Shown: positions 34,366 to 46,843, counted from the stretch's first letter. The stretch is 64,000 nt of DNA from Ehretia macrophylla (GCA_037974665.1 CM075767.1:29599498-29663497), one strand, 5' to 3'. The notes: a model not told the origin generated them from the sequence alone. Numbers and translations: made by a program.

Positions 34366-34485
34366 AGGGGTGCAACACGAGGACTTCCCAGGAGGTCACC
34401 CATCCTAGTACTATTCTCGCCCAAGCACGCTTAACTTTGGAGTTCTGATGGGATCCTGTGCATTAGTGCTGGTATGATCGCACCC
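34366..34485 (-). rRNA. 5S: 5S rRNA gene, copy 26
   Basis: 120 nt with about 5 differences. It shares ATCCTGTGC and CTATTCTC with copy 27, so the two are a recent pair. Confidence 0.94.
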
Positions 34486-35044
34486 GTCATGTTGAGGTCA
34501 CAATTCCTTTATTTGTTAACGGTTCACAGTCCCATCCTAGAGAGATGGCCCATTCAAAAGGCCCAATGGGCTTAACGACAACCCATCTGCTTCGACAACG
34601 TAGTATCCTCGCAAGACGTGATATCGACGCGTTATAGGGCCCACTAATGTCCCTCGAGTCAGGTTTTCGTCCTTTTAACAGCTCACGACGTAGAATCCAA
34701 GATGAAGAAACATAGCAAAAGAAGAAAAGAGGCCTAAAACTAATGAAAACGTTCTATTTTCGGCTCCAAAAATGGGCAAAGTGAGCAAGCTGGCTGCCCC
34801 CGTCGTAGAGCTCTCAGAGAGCTTTGCAACGGTATGCTGTGCGCCGCGTAACTCCATACGGATCAAAAGTTATGGGCACCGGAGTGACGGAGACCTGGTC
34901 ACAAGCCCTACGCCCTCGGTTTACGGGACTAGCCTCTACTTGAAGCGAAGTTGTCTTGCCCAATGTTCCATGGGATTCGGTAATAGAAATTTGGTGGATA
35001 AAGTATCTTGGCAACCCTAACCAGGGCAAAAAAAAATTGAAAAA

Positions 35045-35164
35045 AGGGGTGCAACATGAGGACTTCCCAGGAGGTCACCCATCCTAGTACTATTCTCGCC
35101 CAAGCACGCTTAACTTTGGAGTTCTGATGGGATCCTGTGCATTAGTGCTGGTATGATCGCACCC
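35045..35164 (-). rRNA. 5S: 5S rRNA gene, copy 27
   Basis: 120 nt with about 6 differences, five shared with copy 26. Confidence 0.94.
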
Positions 35165-35721
35165 GTCGTGTTGAGGTCACAATTCCTTTATTTGTTAACG
35201 GTTCACAGTCCCATCCTAGAGAGATGGCCCATTCAAAAGTCCCAATGGCCTTAACGACAACCCATCCGCTTCAACAACGTAGCATCCTCGCAAGACGTCA
35301 TATTGACGCTTTGTAAGGCCCTCTAATGTCTCACGAGTAAGGTTGTCGTCCTTTTAACAGCTCACGACGTACGATCCGGGATGAAAAAATAGAGCAAAAG
35401 AACAAAAGTGGCCTGAAACAGATAAAAATGTTCAGTTTTGGTCTCCAAAAATAGGCACAGCCAGCAAGCTGGCTGCCCCTATTGTAGAGCTCTCAGAGAG
35501 CTTTGCAACGGTATGTTGTGCGCCGTGTAACTCCTTACGAATCAAAAGTTATGGGCACCGGAGCGACGGAGACCTGGTCACAAACCCTACGCCCTCGGTT
35601 TGTGGGCCCAACCTCTACGTGAAGCGAAGTTGTCTTGCCCAATGTTCCGTGAGATTCGGTAATAGAAATTTGGTGGATAAAGTGTCTTGGCAACCTTAAC
35701 CAGGGCAAACAAAATTGAAAA

Positions 35722-35841
35722 GAGAATGCAACACGAGGACTTCCCAGGAGGTTACCCATCCTAGTACTACTCTCGCCCAAACACGCTTAACTTCGGAGTT
35801 CTGGTGGGATCTGTTACATTAGTGCTGGTATGATCGCACCC
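35722..35841 (-). rRNA. 5S: 5S rRNA gene, copy 28 (divergent)
   Basis: 120 nt with about 10 differences spread over the gene, three of them in the last four bases of the RNA. Confidence 0.9.
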
Positions 35842-36398
35842 GTCATGTTGAGGGCACAATTCCTTTATTTGTTAACTGTTCATAGTCCCATCCTAGAGAG
35901 ATGGCCCATCCAAAAGGCCCAATGGGCTTAACGACAACCCATCCGCTTCAACACCGCAGCATCCTCGCAAGAAGTGATATCGACGAGTTGTAGGGCCCTC
36001 TAATGTCTCGCGAGTAAGGTTGTCGTCCTCTTAACAGCTCACGACGTACGATCCTGGACGAAAAAATAGAACAAAAGAAGAAAAGTGGCCTGAAACTATT
36101 GAAAACGTTCGATTTTGGGCTCCAAAAATGGGCACAGTGAGCAAGCTGGCTGCCCCTGTCGTAGAGCTCTCAAAGAGCTTTGCAACGGTATGCTGTGCGC
36201 TGCGTAACTCCTTACGGATCAAAAGTTATGGGCACTGGAGCGACGAAGACCTGGTCACAAGCCCTACGCCCTCGGTTTGCGGGCCTAGCCTCTACTTGAA
36301 GCGAAGTTGTCTTGCCCAATGTTCCGTGGGATTCGGTAATAGAAATTTGGTGGATAAAGTATCTTGGCAACCTTAACCAGGGCAAAAAAAATTGAAAA

Positions 36399-36518
36399 GA
36401 GGGTGGAACATGAGGACTTCCCAAGGGGTCACCCATCCTAGTACTACTCTCGCCCAAGCACGCTTAACTTCGGAGTTCAGATGGGATCCGGTGCATTAGT
36501 GCTGGTATGATCGCACCC
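36399..36518 (-). rRNA. 5S: 5S rRNA gene, copy 29
   Basis: 120 nt with about 5 differences. The A box and intermediate element are intact. Confidence 0.94.
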
Positions 36519-37074
36519 GTCATGTTGAGGGCACAATTCTTTTATTTGTTAACGGTTCACAGTCCCATCCTAGAGAGATGGCCAATTCAAAAGGCCCAAT
36601 GGGCTTAACGACAACCCATCCGCTTCAACAACGCAGCATCCTCTCAAGACATGATATCGACGTGTTGTAGGGCCCTTTAATGTCCCACGAGTAAGGTTGT
36701 CGTCCTTTTAACAACTCACGACGTACGATCCGGGACGAAGAAACAGAGCAAAAGAAGAAAAATGGCCTGAAACTGATGAAAAAGTTTGACTTTCGGCTCC
36801 ATAAAGGGTACAGCGAGCAAGCGAGTTGCCCCCGTCGTAGAGCCCTCAGAGAGCTTTGTAACGGTATGATGTACGCCGTGTAACTCCTTACGGATCAAAA
36901 GTTATAGGCACTGGAGCGACGGAGACCTGGTACCAAGCCCTATGCCCTCAGTTTGCGGGCCTAGCCTCTATGTGAAGCAAAGTTGTCTTGCCCAGTGTTC
37001 CGTGAGATTCGGTAATAGAAATTAAGTGGATAAAGTATCTTGGCAACCCTAACCAGGGCAAAAAAAATTGAAAA

Positions 37075-37194
37075 AGGAGTGCAACACGAGGACATCTCAG
37101 GAGGTCACCAATCCTAGTACTACTCTCGCCGAAGCACGCTTAACTTCGGAGTTCTGAGCGAATCCGGTGCATTAGTGCTGGTATGATCGCACCC
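37075..37194 (-). rRNA. 5S: 5S rRNA gene, copy 30 (U101, hybrid unit)
   Basis: 120 nt with about 11 differences. It has U101 but the opposite downstream spacer type (GGTAATAG, CCCTAACCAGGG), so it is a recombinant unit. Confidence 0.9.
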
Positions 37195-37752
37195 GTCATG
37201 TTGAGGGCACAATTCCTTTATTTGTTACTGGTTCACAGTCCCATCCTAGAGAGATGGCCAATTCAAAAGGCCCAATGGGCTTAACGACAACCCATCCGCT
37301 TCAACAATGCAGTATCCTCGCAAGATGTGATACCGACGTGTTGTAGGGGCCTCTAATGTCCCGCGAGTAAGGTTGTCGTCCTTTTAACCGCTCACGACGT
37401 ACGATCCGGGATGAAAAAACAGAGCAAAAGAAGAAAAATGGCCTGAAACTGATGAAAACATTCGATTCTGATATCCAAAAATGGGTACAGCGAGCAAGCT
37501 GGCTACCCCCGTCGTAGAGCTCTCATAGAGCTTTGCAACGGTATGAAGTGCGCCGCGTAACTCCTTACGGATCAAAATTTATGGGCACCGGTGCGACAGA
37601 GACCTGGTTACAAGCCCTACGCCCTCGGTTTGCGGGCCCAACTTCTACATGAAGCGAAGTTGTCTTGCCCAAGGTGCCGTGGTATTCGATAATAGATATG
37701 TGGTGGATAAAGTATCTTGGCAACCCAAACCGGAGCAAAAAAAATTGAAAAT

Positions 37753-37872
37753 GGGGGTGCAACACGAGGATATCCCAGGGGGTCACCCATCCTAGTTCTA
37801 CTCTCACCCAAGCACGCTTAACTTCGGAGTTCTGAGGGGATCCGGTGCATTAGTGCAAGTATGATCGCACCC
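37753..37872 (-). rRNA. 5S: 5S rRNA gene, copy 31 (U101 variant)
   Basis: 120 nt with about 7 differences. It shares TAGTTCTACTCTCACCCA with copies 35 and 40. Confidence 0.93.
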
Positions 37873-39600
37873 GTCATGTTGAGGGCACAATTCCTTTATG
37901 TGTTAACGATTCACAGTCCCAGTATAGAGAGATGGCCAATTCAAAAGGCCCAATGGGCTTAACGATAACACATCTGCTTCAACAACGCGGCATCCTAGCA
38001 AGACGTGATATCGACGCGTTGTAGGGCCCCCTAATATCATGCGAGTAAGGTTGTCGTCCTTTTAACAGCTCACGACGTACGATCCGGGGTGAAAACATAG
38101 AGCAAAAGAAGAAAAGTGGCCTAAAACTGATGAAAACGTTCGATTTTGGTCTCCAAAAATAGGGACAACTATCAAGCTGGCTGCCCCCGTCGTAGAGCTC
38201 TCATAGAGCTTTGCAACGGTATGCAGTGTGTGATAACCTGAACCCGGCATGCATTTAATGGCATTTAATTGCATTTGATTAAGTGGCATCTTAAATGTTA
38301 GCATTGAATTATGTGTTTATTTTAGTTAAACATTCATTTGTAGCTTTATTTTCATATTTTGTTAATCGGTTTTATTTTTCTTGCATCTTAATGCTCGGTT
38401 TTCAATTAAATGAAAAGTAGCACCGAGCCAGAGTAAATTTTGAACTATGTTACTTTCCGAAAACTATATTTTCTTAAATTCTTTGAATTTTAGTTGTTAT
38501 TCTTTTATTGTCGCAAAGTGCATAGCATATCGAGAGAGATAGTTAGGAAATGATTTATAGTCCTCAGCAAATAGTGAAAACTAGTGTTTAGTGTTTTAAT
38601 TTTAGTATTTTAGTTGTTATTAACTGGAATTGGATTTATGTTAGTTGTTTTAGCCTTAAAATGCCTAAAAATGAGCTTATTTGACCAATTTTAAATAGGT
38701 TGACCAAAGCCTTGACCAATTGACTTCTTTGTCATCTTTTATTAAGCAAATAACAAAGAAAAAAAAAACAAAACAAAGCTGAAAAAACAGAATGCTAAGG
38801 GCCGAAAATAGAAGGAGAGAAAAAAAAGAAATTTCAACTTCAAATCTTCACATCTTCGCGAGGGCTTGCTCGGGGTGGTTTTCGAGGCATCCAGCGAGGT
38901 TTTCCTAGCATCTAGAAGCGTCTAGGGTGAGGGATTCATCGTTATTTGTGCATTTGGAAATATTATGTCTAAACTTTAATTTTTAGAAATTCTGCGTAGA
39001 TTATTATTTTATCCGTTTTGTTACTTAAAGAATGTTCCTTGTTGATTGTAGAACATGTATTTATAACTTTTTAGCATTTTATACGGTTGAATATCGAATT
39101 TGAAATTTAAATTAATAGTTGAATAGTAAATTGTGAATAGTAAACCCCCGTTTCGATGAAGTTGCTCCGTTATACGTTCTGTTGATGTAGGAAGGTGCTA
39201 GATATGCTGGAATGCCTAAATGTGTGGTTTAATTGGATTGTGTAATGGAAAAACGGAGGAAAATGGCTTAGTGAAAGTTGGGGTCGTTTAGGTCAAGTTT
39301 GGCATTTTATCGTTTTACGTGATGGCATTGTCTCGGGAGGCCATGGAAGTACTTTTGGTGTAGTTATGGCGTTGGTTGGGTGTTTGGTTAGGGTAGCGGT
39401 AGTTCAAACGAGCAAAGGGGAAAATCGGGGCTTTGCGTGAATTCTAGGGTTAAGTAGGGTTTCGGGGTCTTTAGACGTGCCTTATAGTGACCTAGGAGGA
39501 TTGGTGAAGTCGGTTTCCAAAACTCGTGGCTCGTTTGAAAGTAGTAGCGTTTTGAAAGTTGGGGTCATTTTGTGATTTTGTGTGTTTTCATAGTATAATG

Positions 39601-39680
39601 TCTATAGAATGCTTATAATATCTATAGAATGCTTATAATGTCTATAGAATGCTTATAATGCCTATAGAATACTTATTATT
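39601..39680 (+). repeat. 20-bp tandem repeat, about 4 copies
   Basis: The unit TCTATAGAATGCTTATAATG is repeated with few changes; the last copy is degenerate. The nested B LTR has only a diverged equivalent near 15660-15740, so the expansion is specific to this copy. Confidence 0.88.
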
Positions 39681-40290
39681 GCTTGATATGTTTGTTAAAG
39701 TTGGTTATGATTGAATTGAATATCAATTGTTGATAATGCTTGTTAGTGTTGTTCTTGATACTTTATTGAATGTAATGCTTGATATCTCGTCTATCGCCTC
39801 TAATCTGTATTGTTGTGTTATCGCTCGTTTATCGCCTTGTATCGTGTCTTGCATTGCATAGTGTCAGGCGCGTGAGTGATGGGCCTCTCTTGGTAGCCTC
39901 GGGTTGCCAGTGTTAGTTGCTCTAGCTCCGTGTCCTATTCCCTTTTCTCGCTTGGGTTGCCTCCCAGGGAGATTTGGGTCGTAGAATTGATGGATACTTC
40001 CGGGGTATTCCAAACTGAAGTTATAAGGTGGTTGCGCTCTTATTGTCATCGTTGTCAACATCAAGCTCGAGATTGATGTATCGCTCGTGAAATGGTACAT
40101 TGCTCGTAAGAGTGAACCATAGCCTTCAGAGTGTGGTATAGCTTTGAATGGTTGTGTTAATGCTTTCATTAATTGCTTATTGTATTGATGGTTTGTCTTG
40201 ATCGCTTACTTTTTCAGTTATATTGCTTAACTGCCTATTTGCATTGTACGAACTTGTTTCTCCCCACCTCGATATCTGTCTCGCCCTCAC

Positions 40291-40315
40291 TGAGTATACA
40301 TGTTATGTATACTCA
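40291..40315 (+). other. Hairpin in the B-family LTR (array copy)
   Basis: TGAGTATACA and TGTATACTCA form a perfect 10-bp stem with a 5-nt loop, directly after CCCTCAC. TTTCAGG follows (CAG at 40334-40336). Confidence 0.78.
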
Positions 40316-41140
40316 CTCCTCACCACCACATTTCAGGAAATGTCATGTTAGCTGGAAAGTTCGTGATTTCGTGAAAGTTCGTGCTTGAAGAGTTGTCTTG
40401 CATGCCTATGTGGCTTGAGTTGTCGAAGTTGTAAAGATGTATGCTTTCATGTATTGTATGTATTTAATGTCAAAAGGAATGGAATTTAAGTTTCATTTGA
40501 TTTTTGAAGTGGTTTGATAAGTTAGATTATGTATCTAGTTAGTATAGCTTAACATTAATGCATGTTTGTAATGTCCAAAGGAAAAGGGTTAGAATGGTAT
40601 GATAGTCCATTTTGTGCAATGGGTTAGTATAGTTTAATTGCCTAGCATGAATGTTCTTGTCAAAGATGAAAAGGGATAGGTTAGCTTTTAAATTGGAAAT
40701 GTATATTTAGTTATGTTTAATTGTTGAGAACCGAAGCTCGGATGGCCTTGAGGAAGCTTTGTATGGTTGGACACGGTGTTGGTCCATTTATATGCTATTA
40801 CAGGTTTTACATTTTGCCTAGAAACAAGGGAAACTCTGTCCGTCTTTCCCTAAAATTTTGACCGGGTTTGCATTTGGGTTGCAATTAGATTGATTGATAG
40901 AACTCCCGGTCTCGAGAGAGATCGGGGTGTTACACAGTGCGCCGCGTAACTCCTTACGGATCAAAAGTTATGGGCACCGGAGCGACGGAGACCTGGTCAT
41001 AAGCCCTACGCCCTCGGTTTGCAGGCCCAGCCTCTACGTGAAGTGAAGTTGTCTTGCCCAATGTTCCATGGGATTCGGTAATAGAAATTTGGTGGATAAA
41101 GTATCTTGGCAACCCTAACCAGGGCAAAAAAAATTGAAAA

Positions 41141-41259
41141 GGGGGTGCAACACGAGGACTTCCCAGGATGTCACCCATCCTAGTACTACTCTCGCCGAAG
41201 CATGCTTAACTTCGGAGTTCTGAGGGGATCCGGTGCATTAGTGCTGGTATGATCGCCCC
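41141..41259 (-). rRNA. 5S: 5S rRNA gene, copy 32 (119 nt)
   Basis: One base is lost at RNA nucleotides 4-5, plus about 5 substitutions. The A box form CCGAAGCATGC and GAGGGGATCC are shared with copy 39. Confidence 0.92.
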
Positions 41260-41816
41260 GTCATGTTGAAGGCACAATTCTTTTATTTGTTAACAGTTCA
41301 CAGTCCCATCCTAGAGAGATGGCCCATTCAAAAGGCCCAATGGGCTTAACGACAACCCATCCGCTTCAACAACGTAGCATCCTTGCAAGACGTGATATCG
41401 ACGCGTTGTAGGGCCCTCTAATGTCCCGCGAATAAAGTTGTCGTCCTTTTAACAGCTCACGACGTACGATCCAAGATGAAAAAACAGAGAAAAAGAAGAA
41501 AAGTGGCCAGAAACTGATGAAAACATTCGATTTTGGGCTCCAAAAATGGGCATAGCAAGCAAGCTGGCTACCCCCGTCGTAGAGCTCTCAGAGAGCTTTG
41601 CAACGGTATGCTGTGCGCTGCGTAACTTCTTACCGATCAAAAGTTATGGTCACCGGAGCGACGGAGACTTGGTCACAAGCCCTACGCCCTCGGTTTGCAG
41701 GCCCAGCCTCTACGTGAAGCAAAGTTGTCTTGCCCAATGATCTGTGGGATTCGGTAATAGAAATTTGGTGGATAACGTATCTTGGCAACCCTAACCAGGG
41801 CAACAAAAATTGAAAA

Positions 41817-41936
41817 GGGGGTGCAACACGAGGACTTCCAAGGAGGTAACCCATCCTAGTATTACTCTCCCCCAAGCACGCTTAACTTCGGAGTTCTGAT
41901 GGGATCCGGTGCATTAGTGCTTGTATGATCGCACCC
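41817..41936 (-). rRNA. 5S: 5S rRNA gene, copy 33
   Basis: 120 nt with about 6 differences. The intermediate element change CTCCCCC is shared with copies 36, 37, 38 and 41. Confidence 0.93.
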
Positions 41937-42493
41937 GTCATGTTGAGGGCATAATTCCTTTATTTGTTAACGGTTCACAGTCCCATCCTAGAGAGATGGC
42001 CCATTCAAAAGGCCCAATAGTCTTAACGACAACCCATCCGCTTCAAGAACGTAGCGTCCTCGCAAGACGTGATATCGACGCGTTGTAGGGCCCTCTAATG
42101 TCCCGCGAGTAAGGTTTTCGTCCTTTTAACAGCTCACGACATACTATCCTGGATGAAAAAATAGAGCAAAAGAATAAAATTGGCCTGAAACAGATGAAAA
42201 CGTTTGATTTTGGTCTCCAAAAATGGGCAAAGCGAGCAAGCTGGCTGCCCCTGTCGTTGAGCTCTCAGAGAGCTTTGCAACAGAATGTTGTGCGCCACGT
42301 AACTCCTTACGGATCAAAAGTTATGGGCACCGGAGTGACAGAGACCTGGTCATAAGCCCTACGCCCTCGGTTTGAGGGCCCAGCCTCTTCGTTAATCGAA
42401 GTTGTCTTGCCCAATGTTTCGTGGGATTCGGTAATAGAAATTTGGTGGAAAAAGTATCTTGGCAACCTTAACCAGGGCAAAAAAAATTGAAAA

Positions 42494-42613
42494 GGGGGTG
42501 CTACACGAGGACTTCCCAAGGGGTCACCCATCCTAGTACTACTATCGCCCAAGCACGCTTAACTTCGGAGTTCTGATGGGATCTGGTGCATTAGTGCTTG
42601 TATGATCGCACCC
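42494..42613 (-). rRNA. 5S: 5S rRNA gene, copy 34
   Basis: 120 nt with about 5 differences. GCTACAC near the RNA 3' end is shared with copy 42. Confidence 0.94.
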
Positions 42614-43173
42614 GTCATGTTGAGGGCACAATTCCTTTATGTGTTAACGGTTCACAGTCCAAGCCTAGAGAGATGGCCAATTCAAAATGCCCAATGGGCT
42701 TAACGATAACCCATCTGCTTCAAAAATGCAGCATCCTAGCAAGACGTGATATCAACGCGTTGTAGGGCCCCCTATTGTCCCACGAGCAAGGTTGTCGTCC
42801 TTTTAACAGCTCACGACGTACGATCCAGGACGAAAAAATAGAGCAAAATAAGAAAAGTGGCTTGAAACTGATAAAAACGTTCGATTCTGATATCCAAAAA
42901 CAGAGCAAAAGAAGAAAAGCTGGCTGCCCCCGTCGTAGAGTTCTCAGAGAGGTTTACAACAGTATGTTGTGCGCCGCGTAACTCCTTATGGATCAAAAGT
43001 TATGGGCACCAGAGCGATGGAGACCTGGTCACAAGCCCTATGCCCTCGGTTTGCGGGCCCAGCCTCCACGTGAAGCGAAGTTGTCTTGCCCAAGGTGCCA
43101 TGGGATTCGATAATAGAAATTTGGTGGATAAAGTATCTTGGCAACCCAAACCGGAGAAAAAAAAATTGAAAAG

Positions 43174-43293
43174 GGGGGTGCAACACGAGGATATCACAGG
43201 GGGTCACCCATCCTAGTTCTACTCTCACCCATGCACGCTTAACTTCGGAGTTCTGATGGGATCCAGTGCATTAGTGCTAATAAGATCGTACCC
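43174..43293 (-). rRNA. 5S: 5S rRNA gene, copy 35 (U101 variant)
   Basis: 120 nt with about 11 differences, several in the first 20 nt of the RNA. Related to copies 31 and 40. Confidence 0.9.
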
Positions 43294-43849
43294 GTCATGT
43301 TGAGGGCACAATTCCTTTATGTGTTAACGGTTCACATTCCCATCCTAGAGAGATGGCCCATTCAAAAGGCCCAATGGGCTTAACGATAACCCATCCGCTT
43401 CAACAACGCAGCATCCTCGCAAGACGTGATATCGACGCGTTGTAGGGCCCTCTAAAGTCCCACGAGTAAGGTTGTCGTCCTTTTAACAGCTCACGACGTA
43501 CGATCCAGGACGAAGAAACAGAGGAAAAGAAGAAAAATGGCCTGAAACTGATGAAAACGTTCGATTTTGTTCTCCAAAAACAGGCACAACGAGCAAGCTG
43601 GCTACCCCCGTCGTAGAGCTCTTAGAGAGCTTTGCAATGGTATGTTGTGGCCGCGTAACTCCTTACGGATCAAAAGTTATGGGCACCGGAGCGACGTAAA
43701 CCTGGTCACAAGCCCTACGCCATCGGTTTGCGGGCCCAGCCTCTACGTGAAGCGAAGTTGTCTTGCCCAATGTTCCGTAGGATTCGGTAATAGAAATTTG
43801 ATGGATAACGTATCTTGACAACCGTAACCAGGGCAAAAACAATTGAAAA

Positions 43850-43969
43850 TGGGGTGCAACACGAGGACTTCCAAAGAGGTCACCCATCCTAGTATTATTC
43901 TCCCCCAAGCACGCTTAACTTCGGAGTTCTGATGGGATCCGGTGCATTAGTGTTTGTATGATCGCACCC
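43850..43969 (-). rRNA. 5S: 5S rRNA gene, copy 36
   Basis: 120 nt with about 9 differences, most of them shared with copy 38. The next spacer to the right is rearranged. Confidence 0.92.
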
Positions 43970-44693
43970 GTCATGTTGAGGGCACAATTCCTTTATTTGT
44001 TAACGGTTCATAGTCCCATCCTAGAGATATGGCCCATACAAAACGCCCAATGGGCTTAACGACAACCCATCCAAAAAAGGGCACAATTCCTTTATTTTGT
44101 TCTCCAATGGCCCATGTTGAGGGCACAATTCCTTTATTTTGTTCTCCAAAAAAGCGCAACCCTAGAGAGATGGTTCACAGTCCCAGCCTAGAGAGATGGT
44201 CAATTCAAAAGGCTCAATAGGCCTAACGATAACCCATCTGCTTCAACAACGCTGCATTCTAGCAAGACGTAATATCGACGCGTTGCAGGGCCCCCTAATG
44301 TCCCGTGAGTAAGGTTGTCGTCCTTTTAACAGCTCACGACGTACGATCCTGGACGAAAAAATTGAACAAAAGAAGAAAAGTGGCCTGAAACTGATAAAAA
44401 CATTCGATTTTGGCCTCCAAAAATAGGCAAAGCGAGCAAGCTGGCTGCCCCAATAGTAGAGCTCTCAGAGAGCTTTGCAATGGTATGTTGTGCGCAGCGT
44501 AACTCCTTACGGATCAAAAGTTATGGGCACCGAAGCGACGGAGACCTGGTCACAAGCCCTACGCCCTCGGTTTGCAGGCTCAGCCTCTACATGAAGCGAA
44601 GTTGTCTTGCCCAATGTTCCGTGGGATTCGGTAATAGGAATTTGGTGGATAAAGTATCTTGGCAACCTTAAACAGGGCAAAAACAATTGAAAA
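43970..44693 (-). repeat. Rearranged 5S spacer with duplicated promoter segment
   Basis: The unit is about 167 bp longer than normal. After CCCATCC (44072) it contains two identical 29-bp copies (44079-44107 and 44121-44149) that join GGGCACAATTCC from the external promoter to TTTGTTCTCCAA from the far end of the spacer. A second start of the TTCACAGTCCC segment follows. These pieces are normally some 400 bp apart, so this looks like a template switch or a complex repair event. Confidence 0.88.
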
Positions 44694-44813
44694 GAGGGTG
44701 CAACACGAGGACTTCCAAAGAGGTCACCCATCCTAGTACTACTCTCCCCCAAGCACGCTTAGCTTCGGAGTTCTGATGGGATCCGGTGCATTAGTGCTGG
44801 TATGATCACACCC
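44694..44813 (-). rRNA. 5S: 5S rRNA gene, copy 37
   Basis: 120 nt with about 7 differences, one in the A box (TTAGC for TTAAC on plus). Confidence 0.93.
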
Positions 44814-45369
44814 GTCATGTTGAGGGCACAATTCTTTTATTTGTTAACAGTTCACAGTCCCATCCTAGAGAGATGGCCCATACAAAAGGCCCAATGGGCT
44901 TAACGACAACACATCTGCTTCAACAACGCAGCATCCTAGCAAGACGTGATATCGATGCATTGTAGGGCCCCCTAATGTCCTGCGAGTAAGGTTGTCGTCC
45001 TTTTAACAGCTCACGACATACTATCCGAGATGAAAAAACAGAGCAAAAGAAGAAAATTGGCCCGAAACTGATGAAAATGTTTGATTTTGGTCTCCAAAAA
45101 AGGCACAGCGAGCAAGCTAGCTGCCCCTGTCGTTGAGCTCTTAGAGAGCTTTGCAACGGTATGTTATGCGCCGCGTAACTCCTTACGGATCAAAAGTTAT
45201 GGGCACCGGTGCGACAGTGACCTAGTCACAAGCCCTACGCCCTCGGTTTGCAGGTCCAGCCTCTACGTGAAGCGAAGTTGTCTTGCCCAATGTTCCATAG
45301 GATTTGTTAATAGAAATTTGGTGGATAACGTATCTTGACAACCGTAACCAGGGCAAAAACAATTGAAAA

Positions 45370-45489
45370 TGGGGTGCAACACGAGGACTTCCAAAGAGGT
45401 CACCCATCCTAGTATTACTCTCCCCCAAGCACGCTTAACTTCGAAGTTCTGATGGAATCCGGTGCATTAGTGTTGGTATGATCGCACCC
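45370..45489 (-). rRNA. 5S: 5S rRNA gene, copy 38
   Basis: 120 nt with about 9 differences. It and the flanking spacer are nearly identical to copy 36. Confidence 0.92.
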
Positions 45490-46046
45490 GTCATGTTGAG
45501 GGCACAATTCCTTTATTTGTTAACAGTTCACAGTCCCATCCTAGAGAGATGGCCAATTCAAAAGGCCCAATGGGCTTAACGATAACCCATCCGCTTCAAC
45601 AACGCAGTATCCTCGCAAGATGTGATATCGACGCATTGTAAGGCCCTCTAATGTCCCGCGAGTAAGGTTGTTGTCCTTTTAACAGCTCATGACGTACGAT
45701 CCGGGATTAAAACATAGAGCAAAAGAAGAAAAGTGGCCTGAAACTGATGAAAACGTTCGAATTTGGTCTCCAAAAATAGGCACAACGAGCAAGCTGGCTG
45801 CCCCCGTCGTAGAGCTCTCATAGAGCTTTGCAACGGTATGCAGTGCACCGCGTAACTCCTTACGGATCAAAAGTTATGGGCACTAGAGCGACGGAGACCT
45901 GGTCACAAGCCCTACGCCCTCAGTTTGCAGGCTCAGCCTCTACGTGAAGCGAAGTTGTCTTGCCCAATGTTCCGTGGGATTCGGTAATAGAAATTTGGTG
46001 GATAAACTATCTTGGCACCCATAACCAGGGCAAAAAAAATTGAAAA

Positions 46047-46165
46047 TGGGGTGCAACACGAGGACTTCCCTGGAGGTCACCCATCCTAGTACTACTCTCG
46101 CCGAAGCATGCTTAACTTCGGAGTTCTGAGGGGATCCGGTGCACTAGTGCTGGTATGATTTCCCC
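46047..46165 (-). rRNA. 5S: 5S rRNA gene, copy 39 (damaged start, 119 nt)
   Basis: About 10 differences. The first transcribed bases are altered (GGGGAAATC on minus) with one base lost. Closest to copy 32. Probably inactive. Confidence 0.9.
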
Positions 46166-46723
46166 GTCATGTTGAAGGCACAATACCTTTATTTGTTAAC
46201 GGTTCACAGTCCCATCCTAGAAAGATGGCCTATTCAAAAGGCCCAATGGGCTTAACGACAACCCTTCCGCTTCAACAACGTAGCATCCTCGGAAGACGTG
46301 ATATCGACGCGTTGTTGGGCCCTCTAATGTCCCGCGAGTAAGGTTGTCATCCTTTTAACAACTCACGACGTACGATCCGGGATGAAAAAATAAAGTAAAA
46401 GAAGAAAAGTGGCTTGAAACTGATGAAAACTTTCGATTCTGATATCCAAAAATAGGTACAGCGAGCAAGCTGGCTGCCCCCATTGTAGAACTCTCAGAGA
46501 GGTTTACAACGGTATGTTGTGCACTGCCTAACTCCTTACGGATCAAAAGTTATGGGCACCGGAGCGATGGAGACCTGATCATAAGCCCTATGCCCTCGGT
46601 TTGCGGGCCCAGCCTCCACGTGAAGCGAAGTTGTCTTGCCCATGGTGCCGTGGGATTCGATAATAGAAATGTGGTGGATAATGTATCTTGGCAACCCAAA
46701 CCGGAGCAAAAAAAATTGAAAAG

Positions 46724-46843
46724 GGGGGTGCAACAAGAGGATATCCCAGGGGGTCACCCATCCTAGTTCTACTCTCACCCAAGCACGCTTAACTTCGAAG
46801 TTTTGATGGGATCCAGTGCATTAGTGCTGGTATGATCGCACCC
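46724..46843 (-). rRNA. 5S: 5S rRNA gene, copy 40 (U101 variant)
   Basis: 120 nt with about 8 differences, close to copies 31 and 35. The spacer to its right lacks about 38 bp (junction 46957/46958). Confidence 0.93.

Larger units (their letters stand above)
29472..38228 (-). repeat. 5S rDNA tandem array, block 3
   Basis: Thirteen 5S units at 675-679 bp spacing. The promoter-side and downstream spacer types are mixed as in block 1. No other gene is seen. Confidence 0.95.
38229..40934 (+). mobile_element. Solo LTR, family B, in a 5S spacer
   Basis: 2706 bp from TGTGATAACCTG to GGGGTGTTACA, with a perfect duplication CAGTG at 38224-38228 and 40935-40939. Removing LTR plus one target copy leaves the flanking 5S genes 677 bp apart. 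No internal region and no gene. It keeps the site that is empty of the TRIM found in the other B copy. Shared module: TGCATTGCATA at 39850-39860, block to about 40020, hairpin at 40291-40315. Confidence 0.93.
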
